64,000 nt of DNA from Sclerotinia nivalis (taxonomy: Eukaryota > Ascomycota > Leotiomycetes > Helotiales > Sclerotiniaceae): assembly GCA_029531795.1 (NCBI GenBank), contig JAPEIS010000007.1:1674001-1738000 (forward strand). The letters are read 5' to 3'. Position numbers and translations under genes: made by a program. A model generated the notes under the pieces. The model saw nothing but the letters and a program-made list of their open reading frames with translations. It had not been told where the DNA came from and ran no database searches. The first letter of the stretch is position 1. Each line of letters begins with the position of its first letter. Shown here one piece after another: positions 1 to 9,992 of this stretch.

Positions 1-956
1 TAGGCATTTTGCATGGATGAATTTGGCTCCTTCTCGACAAATGCTGTGAAAGGGACGGCTTGGGTGCCTTCGCATTGGGTACTTGCAGCAGCTGCTCCAA
101 ATCCAGTTCCTGCAGTGCTGCCAAATCCAGAGCCTCCTCCAAAAGCTGAAGGCGTGTTCGTAGTAGTAGTAGAACCGAAGCCACCAGGTTTGTTTCCAAA
201 TAACCCACCTCCAGTGTTGGTAGTACCGAATCCTGATGTGGGCGCAGCACTGCTTCCGAATCCACCACCAAATGCACCAGCTGTTCCTGTCGTAGCACCA
301 CCTCCAAACATATTACTACCTGTTGTTGCGGCTGGACTCCCAAACGCTGTAGTTGCAGGCTTTGCGCCAAATCCTCCGAAACCTGTGAAATATATCAGTA
401 CAGCACCAGCAACCCAAGACACTAACGGGACAAAAGAAATTGTTGAAACGCGTGGTTTGAAAGGAATTCGGTTTCGTAGTTGAGATGGCTCATCGTTGAT
501 TTATGATGGATGATTCGAGAGCAAGAGGGAATGCGACAAGAATGCGATCCAAGGTACGACGAGCTATCAAGCTAAGCGGAACAATCCAGAGAATCAGAGC
601 ATCAGAGCATCCACATACCAGTACTGCCACCAGCATTACCACCAAAACCAGAAGAGGTTCCGCCGCCTCCAAACATACCACCACCAGTATTGTTGTTTGC
701 ACCGAAGCCAGTGTTATTAGCGGCACCAGAACCGAAAACTGTTGCAGTAGACGATTCGAGTAAGCGATGAGTTCGACGAGATCGCAGAACCTTCCCAATC
801 CTCCCAGACACCCAGCGGATCAAATACAAAGATAGAGTGAAGAGATAACCTACCTGAGCCAGTATTGTTTGCAGGTGAACTACCAAAGCCTCCTCCAAAT
901 CCAGTAGGTTTATTCTGTTGACCGAAGCCACCGCCAAATCCTCCCCCGAACGACAT
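1..956 (-). CDS. nup98: FG-repeat nucleoporin, Nup98/Nup145 N-terminal type (partial)
   Basis: This is the N-terminal part of an FG nucleoporin that builds the nuclear pore permeability barrier; it runs off the left edge of the window. I read three exons: 956-854, 738-619 and 382-1, joined by GT-AG introns with consistent phase. The protein starts MSFGGGFGGGFGQQNKPTGF and is almost entirely Gly/Phe/Asn/Thr with FG, GFG and a GLFG-like motif (GGLFGNKPGGFG). The last visible residues, GTQAVPFTAFVEKE, resemble the segment that follows the first FG block in fungal Nup98/Nup145 and precedes the Gle2-binding and autoproteolytic parts, which lie outside the window. Other FG nucleoporins such as Nup100 or Nup116 belong to the same family and cannot be separated here. 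The divergent neighbour is a centrin gene. Confidence 0.85.
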
Positions 957-2118
957 ATTGATTGATTATCGACAGCAGACGAAGTATATTTGAGTTGCTT
1001 CTAGATCTAGCAGATCACGAAAATGAAAAGTCGTATCTTCCTTTTATACAAAGGTGAGACTAATCACAATCGCAAAAAAAGGCGAACGCGCAAAAATGGA
1101 TAGATTGCGCTCAGTGTCGAGAAACCGTCGCATGTATTAGAAATCGTAAAGAGAATGCCAAAAGAACCATCAATAACAAAGTAGTTGTATGATGTATGAA
1201 TGAAGAATTGAAGTTGGGGATTTTTGAAATTGTTTTGGTGATAGATAGAGAATTTGTAGGTGAACGCGCTTCAATTATAATGGTAGGTTGGAAGAAAGTT
1301 CGGCTAGGGAACGGAACATAAAAAGGCAGCAAGAGCTTTTTGGTGAATTTAGGAACACAACCTCGAGCTCCTTTAACCAATCAGTTTCAAGATAACATGA
1401 TTTTGACCAGTGAATGATCGGGGACAAATATAATCTTATTATTACCGTACTATATTATAATAAGGTAAATGACTAACTAAATAATACAATAGAAATCATG
1501 TATCTTGTTGATGCATCTTAGGAATCTGGACTCTGCCCGTAGATATATTCAGCATTTATGTGGCTAACCACATACTCCGTACATACAATAGATAAAAATC
1601 CATGCTAGGCTTTCTTTGATATGACTCTTCTTCACACTTCACAAAGGAATACTAGAATATGATTTGATACTCGGAGTTTCACAGATTCACAGCCAAGGGC
1701 TCTCTTCGTATATAATACGTACAATTGTTTATATAGATGATCACATGATGGAATACGCGTGACTGTTGTTCATATTGTTCGAGCTTTAGTAGTACTCCGT
1801 AGGGACGATTCGGCCCCAGCCCCCTGTATTTTTAGTTTCCGGCCTCATATTTTCGAACACATATTGATGACTAATCCCAAGCCGTTTTCGAGAACATCCC
1901 GTCAATGCGTCCGATCTCTCAAAAAGCTTAACGCGTCAATCCTTCGAAAACGCAAAAAGTTCCTGGTTCATCTGTCTCACTCGACACCCTGTCCGACAAA
2001 TATAATAGTAGTTTTCCCAGCCACTGACAGAGCGAACAAGTACTTGATATTTTACCATTAAAATCACCACTTTTTTCTTCGCTCCCACCTTTGCGCGCAG
2101 TGATTTGTGTTCTGTTCG
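957..2118. other. Intergenic region between nucleoporin and centrin genes
   Basis: Shared upstream region of two divergent genes. It is AT-rich, and the only open frames are short and of odd composition. No RNA gene or repeat was seen. Confidence 0.5.
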
Positions 2119-2928
2119 ATGGCATCGACAAGTCAACCCCATTCTGCCTTCCCCGCGCGCCCCTTCAATAATCATCGCAACCCTCCCGCAACTACTTTTG
2201 GCTCTGTTGTTGGTACACAATCACAACCAGCTCTGGCTTTAAGACAGAAATCCCAATTGGAGCGCGAGCGCGGATTACCGAAGGATAGTCAAGCTCAGGC
2301 TCAACAACCAGGGGCGCAGGCAACTACTCCAATGAATATCTTAAGTGATGAACAGAGGGAGGAGATCAACGAAGCTGTATGTTTTCAAATATCCCAAATG
2401 CAATGTGCAAATCGCATAAACCTCCCCTCCCTCAATTCTGATTCGAAGCCATACCAAAACAATGCGCTAACAACCCCACAGTTTGTACTCTTCGACAACG
2501 ACAAGGACCAAAGAATCGACTACCACGAATTCAAAGTCGCTCTCAAAGCCCTGGGTTTCGATCTCCCCAAACCCGAAATTCTCAGTCTCTTAACCACACA
2601 CGGAATTCCTCCCGATGCCGCCTCCCGCCCCGGCGCACGCGATCACAATATTTCTCCCGGGCGTCTACTCCTCACTCTCCCATCTTTCCAATCCATCGCC
2701 GGTAACTTAATAGCGCAACGCGATCCGCGCGACGAAATACTAAGGGCTTTCGCCTTATTCGACACAGATGACAAGGGCATGATATCATTAGAGGATTTGA
2801 GAAGAGTAGCGCATGAACTAGGAGAGGGACTAGAGGAAGATGAGCTTCGGGCTATGATTGAGGAGTTTGATTTAGAAGGGAAAGGCGGAGTGGGGAGGGA
2901 AGAGTTTATCCAAATATGCATGGGATAA
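2119..2928 (+). CDS. cdc31: Centrin (Cdc31-like EF-hand protein)
   Basis: Calcium-binding EF-hand protein of the centrin family, which acts at the spindle pole body and, in yeast, in the TREX-2 mRNA export complex at nuclear pores. Exons are 2119-2376 and 2482-2928, giving 234 residues. The 105-base intron is a multiple of three and has no stop, so the unspliced frame stays open. The start is the first ATG; an in-frame GTG lies 12 bases upstream. After a disordered N-terminal extension of about 80 residues, EF-hand 1 is canonical (DNDKDQRIDYHE). EF-hand 2 is degenerate and carries an insert around DAASRPGARDHN. EF-hand 3 (DTDDKGMISLED) and EF-hand 4 (DLEGKGGVGREE) follow. The order and spacing fit centrin better than calmodulin; the insert in EF 2 is unusual. 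Confidence 0.85.
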   Translation: MASTSQPHSAFPARPFNNHRNPPATTFGSVVGTQSQPALALRQKSQLERERGLPKDSQAQAQQPGAQATTPMNILSDEQREEINEAVCFQISQMQCANRINLPSLNSDSKPYQNNALTTPQFVLFDNDKDQRIDYHEFKVALKALGFDLPKPEILSLLTTHGIPPDAASRPGARDHNISPGRLLLTLPSFQSIAGNLIAQRDPRDEILRAFALFDTDDKGMISLEDLRRVAHELGEGLEEDELRAMIEEFDLEGKGGVGREEFIQICMG

Positions 2929-3779
2929 ATTCACCATACTCATTTTTCCATTTCCATCCCATCAACATCTACATACCCATTGGATTACAATCTGTCCAAG
3001 TCTCTGGAAGCAATGCGACTTTTATTCCATCATTTCATCGCACGCAAAACTATACCACCCAACTCGTACTCTTGGAGAATAAGGATAGGAGAAAAAGCCC
3101 TGTTTTGATTATAGTATCACTTTTGTCTTTAGTTATATGTGTATACCACATTGTCATTCCACCACATCAAGGAGTAAAGCAAGGAGTGCAGGCGTCAGTT
3201 TGGGTTACAAATGGGAGGAGGCAGGTATTGAACTGAACTACTTTCATGTAGGTATGCATAATTACAGTACAATTTCAGGATACCACAATGGACATCGCAC
3301 AAAAGATGTTATTACCTCTTTCGAGTAATCTGTATAGAAGTCACCTCAAAATATGACTTGACCTATCCATGAATGGGCTAAAAACATTCTTCTATTAATC
3401 ATTTATATTCACACTCCAAAACCCAATTTACTCTAACTACACCTACTAAAGCCCATGCCTTAAAGTACCCTGAGCCTCTCCCAAAAATTATCCTCTCCCT
3501 TCCTTTCATCCATGTCCGGTCCAATTTGTATATCATGTTATCTCGCCTCACAATGCACTTAAATTTTTTTTTGAGGAAAAAAATCCTTAATTGCAAGAAG
3601 GATAATAACAATAGAAGAAGTTTTAAAAAGCCACCACACGCCTGTTGAGCAAAGGGGGATGCATAAACCAATCCAAGGCTCCCAAACAAGTTCCATGTCA
3701 AAATGCAAAACTTTGTACTTTCCGCTTCCGGTCTTCCCACACTACCATTTACCCTCTTTACCTGCCTGCCAACTGTCAT
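2929..3779. other. Convergent 3' region between centrin and epsin genes
   Basis: Both flanking genes end into this stretch. It holds A/T runs near 3566-3590 and would contain both 3' UTRs. No further gene is supported. Confidence 0.5.
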
Positions 3780-5659
3780 CTAGAATTGAATCAAATCCCC
3801 ACCCTGTCCATTTTGTCCCTGTTGTGGTCTTGGACCAAAGGGGTTGCTCGATTGACCATAACCGTTCATGCCACCATTCATACCAGCCGGTCCAGTGGCG
3901 GCTGGGACTTGGCGACCAAATGGACTGTTGCCGAACGCACCAGCAGCATTATTTTGAGGATTACTCTGGTACGTCGTTTGTGGCATACCCGTGTATTGGG
4001 TCTGAAGGAATGGGTTGTTACCGGTTTGTTGTTCGTGGATACGTCCTAAGCCAGCGCCTGCACTATTAACAAAAGTTCCTGGTGCAGTATGTTGAGCTGG
4101 GATTCTAAGGTTTCCGGTATTTCCAAAAGTGTCCATTCCATCCCCACTCGACAGAAGCGCATTGAGCTTGGCTTCATGTTCCGATAGTTCTTTTTGGGGT
4201 GGTTGCGGCGAGAATGAAGGGGTAGGATTGAAGGACGGTGTGTTGTTGAACGATGGCGTGTTGCTGTACTGGCCCAAGGTCTTCTGTTCTTGGAGTGTAG
4301 CGAGGGTGGGTTTGGATGCAGCGGAGCTGGTGTGCGGGCGGGCGAAAGATTGTGCAAAAGGATTGTTGGATCCAGTTGGCATTGGTTGTAAAGATTGGAG
4401 TGGCTGGCTCTGGTTTGTGGCCCAAGGGTTATTTGTTCCGGGGGGAGCGATTGGTTCTAGGTGCTGCTGCTGGGGTTGGGGCTGCTGTTGCTGGAATTGG
4501 CCATAGGGGTTGAATCCAGTAGGTTGCGGTTGAAATGATTGCTGTTGCTGTGATGTATAAGGATCAAAACCTGTCGGCTGCGAGGGGAAGCCATTTTGAT
4601 AACCTGTATTTTGGTAGCCGGTAGGTTGCGCGTTTTGAAAATTCGTGTAAGGGTTCAAATATCCGGTAGGTTGTGTTTGCAAATCAATAGGATTTCCCGA
4701 CCAGTCGACGGCGCCTTGTTGCTGGTATCCTCCGTTAAAACCGGTGGGTTGTGCTACCTGAATAGGATCATCATCAAAGAGCGAATGCGCATTTTGCTCT
4801 TCTAATTCACGTCTGCGCAACTCTTCTTCCTCTTGGCTAAGCTTGAGAGCTTTAGCAAGATCCTCATCGTCTGGCTCGCCACGCCCTTGCCTGCTCTCAC
4901 GTTTCTTGCGATCTTCTTCCTCCTGATATTTACTGGCCTCGATAGCCAATCTATATTCCGCGTCCTCTTCATCGGCGCGCTGCGCTCGGTGTGGACGTTG
5001 TCGTCGTGGCTGTGCATCTGAAGGTTCGGAGAATTCATCCAGACCAGTAACTCTAGACTTCCAGTTTTTGCGATCAGCTCGCTCAGCTCGAAGTCTATCC
5101 TCATCCAAAATTAAAGATGTTAGTTCTTTGGCGGAAACCCGGACTAGGAACATAGTTAGCAAGCTTCCATGTATTCTCATGATAACAATCCTGACCATTT
5201 TGACCAACATCTCTTCCATCCTCATCGATATACTGGAATTCTCTCAAAGTCTTGATGATATAAAGATTCTTTCGTGCCCATGTCACTACCAACTCGGAAC
5301 CTTCGTGTAGACAGTAATCTAACACTTTCAAAGCCTTCAAAACATGTCTCCAATTTTTGCCCTTGTCATTCAAACGTTTGTCGAGCATATCCATGATCTG
5401 ATAAAATGTTTCCGCCCTGGATTGCTTGAATTAGTTCTGTTTGTATTTGCAGGTAATGAAGTACGCACGAATTAAAGGTCAGTTGAGCAATTTCAGCCAT
5501 ATCTGATCCGACCGGACCCCATGGATCATTGCTTGTAGCTATATTACATCAACATATAATTCGTGAGTTTAGCAGACAGGTCATACCATTCCGGACTTTA
5601 ATTTGCACATTATTGTATCCTTTTGTAATGTTCTTGACACTTCGTACGACTTTCGACAT
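3780..5659 (-). CDS. ent1: Epsin (ENTH-domain endocytic adaptor)
   Basis: Clathrin-associated adaptor that binds PtdIns(4,5)P2 and ubiquitinated cargo at endocytic sites. Four exons, 5659-5587, 5538-5469, 5416-5196 and 5143-3780, give 575 residues; introns are 48, 69... by position 5586-5539 (48), 5468-5417 (52) and 5195-5144 (52). The ENTH domain fills the first ~140 residues: VRSVKNITKGY, ATSNDPWGP, then LNDKGKNWRHVLKAL and REFQYIDEDGRD. Two ubiquitin-interacting motifs follow (DAEYRLAIEASKYQEEE and DEDLAKALKLSQEEE). The long Gln-rich tail has three NPF motifs for EH-domain partners and a C-terminal DLIQF resembling a clathrin box. Three LxxQxTG-type sites (LQTQPTG, IHEQQTG, LQTQYTG) match the Ark1/Prk1 kinase consensus known from yeast endocytic proteins. 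Splice sites rest on phase and the ENTH consensus. Confidence 0.93.
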
Positions 5660-6752
5660 ATTTGCGACTTGATCTCTCCTGAGTTCAATACCAAATGAAT
5701 TGTGACGTCTGAGATGAGATCAAAGATTCGGTAGCTACCCCAGCTACGATGCGAAATCAAAGGAAGCCAATCGTGATTCGCTTTTGTATGGAGGATGGCG
5801 GCGGCGTAATGATGATGGATGTTAGGGAGATATGGTGTCGTAAGTAATCACTATGTAATTCGCTTGATATGGTAATTTCCGATGTTAATGAATGAAGACC
5901 CCGGCGCTGTATTTGTGTAGGATAGGCTAGGCTAGGCTGTGCTTCGATTGGCCCCGCACTTTCCAGTTCTTGATCAAAGGGAATGGATGTCTGAATGTCT
6001 AAAAAAAAAAAGTTGATTGAAGATGGAAGATGGTGATTTTTACTTCAGGGTCGGAAGTTGAGGTTCAGAAAAATAAGGGTGATTTTGTTTATGTTTATGA
6101 TGTTTCAAATTATTATGTAGAATTAAAGCATACAAGACAGGATTATAGGTAATGCTGGGTCAAAGTTGCGACAATTTCAAAGAGTGACCTAAAAAAAGTT
6201 GAAAGTTCCAGGTCCGGGCTACACCGGGTACAGCCAGTCATGACGATTAGCGGGAACAACCCCCATGGCTCATAAAAAGTCACCATCCAATACCAGGTAC
6301 AATTATACGATCATGTGACACGTATTCAAAGCTCATGTCAGGTACCTTTGAGCTATCATTGGGCTTCAATAGGTGTTAGATAGATTCAGATATCTGTTTT
6401 AGGATTTGGGGTATCAGTTCCTTTTCATATCTTCCGAATTCCTTCTTCTCCTAAGGTTACTGGGTGCCAAATATGTTGATCAAGATCAATTCTTTTGAGA
6501 TCCCCTTTCCATCTTTTAACCCATTTCACCTTTTTGCCCCCTCCCCACTCAAACCTCCTTCTTATTGATACTGGTACAAGTCATGAGGTGATTGATTATA
6601 TGTAAGTCCTGTAGCAAGATTCTAGCAAAGCATCCAGTTGGGACGTGGCCAATCACTAGTCGCCCGTCACCAATGAAGATAGAAAGTATTCTAAGTCGCC
6701 CAACAATGGTTCGGCACGGTGCTTGTTCGAAATCTGTACATCACGTACCTCC
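5660..6752. other. Intergenic region upstream of epsin gene
   Basis: Contains the epsin promoter and 5' leader plus the 3' flank of the EngB-like gene. An A-run lies at about 6001-6011. No coding sequence or RNA gene is supported. Confidence 0.5.
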
Positions 6753-7887
6753 TCAATCCGCAATGTTTCGTCTCTCAAACAATTCTTCGTGGGAAATAAT
6801 ATCAACAGGCTTGGCTAGCTTGAACTTTGGTTGGATTTCTAGGCCCGCAGCTCTCAGCATTGCAAATCTGACGGCATCAATGCCATATCTTCTTCCAGCG
6901 CGTTTCTCAGATGTGCATGTTAGTATCTCCCCAATCATGGAATCAGCATCATCAGATTCTGGGTCAGCCTCGATCATTGCTTTCGTTTCTCGAAGGAAGT
7001 TGTCCAGGCCAGTAATTCTGTTCTTCAATGCATCACTACTGGGGATTCCTTTCGCATTCGAGGAGAATAAGATCTTGTCGACCTTTGATAGTACCACCTG
7101 ATGGGGTACTTTACGGGACCGCAACATTTGCAACATCACCCTATCAAGCTCCTTGATTCCATGCTGGGCATCAATTAGTACGAAAGCTCGTTTGAGCTGC
7201 TTCCTCTTCTCCAGATATTTTATGATTTCTTTTCCCCATTCCGATCTCCCACCATGCCCATATCCTGGCATATCCAGTACCACTAATCGATCACTGTTAT
7301 CTTCAGACCCTTCATGTCCTCCAATCGCAAATGCATTCATACACCGAGTTCGCCCGACTTTCGAACTGGTGTATGCCGCGTTCTTGTTGTTAAGCAGAGC
7401 ATTGAGAAGAGATGATTTACCAACCTGAAATATGATAGTGTCAGTACATATTTGCAATTGCAATATCCATTGTTGATCAAATCATGTTAAAGGGCCATGG
7501 GCAACACGAAGAACGATGCAAAAACCGAAAGCAACGAACACAATTGTAACATCGAGGGGTGATTATGCTTACGTTTGATCGTCCTAAGAAACAAACCTCA
7601 GGGCTATCTCCAAACGCCATAGAGTAGAATTGTGAAGTAGACCATAAGTGCTTGAAAGGCTTTTTAGTAAAAAATGTATTTGCATGGACGAGTTGGGCTT
7701 CTGTAGGTGGTAAAGTGTCCCAGTGATAGCAAAGTCTGGTAGATGGAAAATTCATATGTTGAGGTGTAGGACGATCATGAGTTAGCGAATTTGTCGTAAT
7801 TCTTCTCAGAGCATCCTTCGCAGAGAATCCCTGAGATCGCTTTATACCTACACGAGGCCATGACTGTGCCTTCAAAGACGTTGACAT
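6753..7887 (-). CDS. Mitochondrial EngB/YihA-type GTPase (GTPBP8-like)
   Basis: Small GTPase of the TrmE-Era-EngA-EngB-Septin class; EngB proteins assist assembly of the large ribosomal subunit, and eukaryotic copies are usually mitochondrial. Two exons, 7887-7573 and 7424-6753, give 328 residues. The intron splits the P-loop, so GRSN of exon 1 joins VGKSSLLNALL of exon 2 to make the G1 motif. G2 lies near RTRCMNAF, G3 is DMPGYGHGG, G4 is SKVD in place of the more usual TKxD, and G5 is near TSEKRAGRRYG. The first ~40 residues are basic and Ser/Thr-rich with few acids, as in a mitochondrial presequence. The start is the first ATG in frame; a TTG 15 bases upstream was not used. It shares a 178-base divergent promoter with fmc1. 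Confidence 0.9.
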
Positions 7888-8065
7888 TGAATAATAGTTC
7901 AATGTCCAAATGCAAAAATTTGGAAGGTTGAGACAAGGCTGCGTGTAAAGAGTTACAAGGCTGAAAACATGTCGGAATTGTTAATGCCGACAAGGAGCCT
8001 GTCAATTTCTCACTTGCTCATCAACTTTTTCTCAGACCTCACCCTCGGCGCTGGAAATCAGGAAA
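7888..8065. promoter_or_regulatory. Putative bidirectional promoter, EngB-like/FMC1
   Basis: Only 178 bases separate the two divergent start codons, both for predicted mitochondrial proteins, so the control region must be shared or overlapping. An ATG at 7969 opens a plus-strand frame that overlaps the fmc1 start out of frame; it would act as an upstream overlapping ORF if transcription begins before it. Confidence 0.5.
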
Positions 8066-8401
8066 ATGTCTCCTCCTACACCTACAAAGTTGCGGTCACT
8101 CTACCGCTCGTTCCTCCGCGAACTTCCATCTCGCCCCTTCACGCAAAACTCCCGCTCACCACTACAATCCCGCATTCGCAAAACCATAGCCTCGGAAACA
8201 AACACACCAATCGAGCAAGCCGAGCAATTCCTTCAATATGTCAAGGCCCAAAGGATGTATGCTACATTACTTGAGAGATACAACCCTGGGATGAATATGG
8301 ATGAAGAAGAAAGAGTTCGTTTGACTGCCAGGAGGGTGGGAATGGATCTACCGGAAGAATTTTCGTATGGAGAGGAGGGCAATGGGGGCAAAGTGCAATG
8401 A
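8066..8401 (+). CDS. fmc1: ATP synthase assembly factor Fmc1 (LYR-type)
   Basis: Small mitochondrial matrix protein needed in yeast for assembly of the F1 sector of ATP synthase, especially at high temperature. It is a single exon of 111 residues. It starts MSPPTPTKLRSLYRSFLREL, the LYR-like helix, and continues through QAEQFLQYVKAQRMYATLLE to the diagnostic C-terminal block NPGMNMDEEERVRLTARRVG and MDLP, which is strongly conserved in fungal Fmc1. The start gives the expected family length; the upstream ATG at 7969 is in another frame. It is divergent to the EngB-like gene. Confidence 0.92.
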   Translation: MSPPTPTKLRSLYRSFLRELPSRPFTQNSRSPLQSRIRKTIASETNTPIEQAEQFLQYVKAQRMYATLLERYNPGMNMDEEERVRLTARRVGMDLPEEFSYGEEGNGGKVQ

Positions 8402-9992
8402 GGATTTTAGCGATTATAACGGCAGCATTGCATATGCAACTTGCTGGGAGGTCATACGAATTTTAACCGCGAGTCTTGGTAGGAGGCTATCAATCGACTC
8501 CTTTATCAGGAGCTTTGGGATCTGGTACCTTTTTGAGGATATCTTTGTTTTGCCTCGGACGCATACACATGGCCGAGGGGTCACCAGTTTCGATAATGCT
8601 GGGATTTCTTCACGCAATATTACGAGGCTGTTCGTGCCGAAAAATGAGGTTCACTGCACGGATTGAATCGGTGATGGAGTAAAGCAAATTCAGGCTCCAT
8701 CCAGTAGTCTAGCTTACAGATACGAATGATATTTATACCATCAACTTACGCCAAGAAGCAAACCCAAGAGGTAACGAGTTGTCGGTACCAAATGTTGCCC
8801 TGTTTATATTCCGATACAACGTCGAGCTCCAGCGACTTGTCATCCCATGTTTTGATAAGTAATGTGAAAATATATGGAGCTTTCCAAGAGCCCACTCTGC
8901 AGACGGGACTGTAAGATACATATTGACTAAGTGAGATCCACTCTGCAATTAATATACCGATTTTAATGGAAGCGCTGCCTCTTGGGGTTCAGACATACCT
9001 CTTTACCAGGTCTTGTCTAATATACAGCATATTTTTATTCTATGAATACGCACTATAAATGTGTCTAAATTGATCATTCCAGAATTATCACATAAAATCT
9101 CACTGAATTACCGACTACATACAGGTTCCCAAGTAAGGAGATAGTTCGCAATTGTAAGAAGCTAAATCGGTGGAAGGTGGGAAAAGATAACTATTTTTAG
9201 TTCTACCAAATAGTCTCGGTTCCACAAGCAATAAGATTCGGTTAGACATTGTTGGTTTGATATATCGTTAGGATTTCGATATGAAGGATCCTCGTGATTC
9301 AGTAATGGAGTCGTATACCTACATATACATATTCCAGTCTGGGTAAACACTTTTGCTCACCCTCAACGATGTATATACATATCATATCAATGAAAACTCT
9401 ATTGCTTTCTATGCTGTCGAGCCCCACAATACAACCCTTCAAGGGCACGGATACAGGTATTGCGCATGAATCACTTGTAAGCGCTGAACTTATCAAAAGG
9501 AGACTAGCAAATTATATCCATGTTTCAATGTCACCATTGTTATCATCTGATTGGTTCATTATGAAAAACGCGCAAAGAATTCATCATGCACATCAACTCC
9601 GAAAACTCCAATCGTGAGCCATACCATATTTGGAACCCTGGAGTTGGTGTGGTGTTGTAAAGTAAAGGATGGGAGCATCTTTTTTTACCCATGCTCATGC
9701 TCCCATGCTTCAAAAACAGCCCTCTCGCCCCTTCGAATCACAAAAATCCCACCGTGACCTTAGGGGGTGGTCGATCCTGTAAAAAAAAGGAGAGATCCTT
9801 CACGATTTGGAAAATTTCACCTCACACTCACCTCAAAATACATCTTTATGTTCAGATGAGTCCAAAGGCAAAATCGTCTAAATAAGACGAAAGCCAGTGC
9901 TTGAGTGCTTGATTGTGGAGGAAAAGTCCTGTTTGTCGTGATAGCACTTTCGTGTTACTATTTATAGGATCGGGAGACTTTAAGACGCGACA
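8402..9992. other. 1.6 kb intergenic region
   Basis: Nothing beyond short frames of non-coding composition. The stretch just before 9993 likely contains the promoter and leader of the following large gene. No repeat, tRNA or hairpin stood out. Confidence 0.45.
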
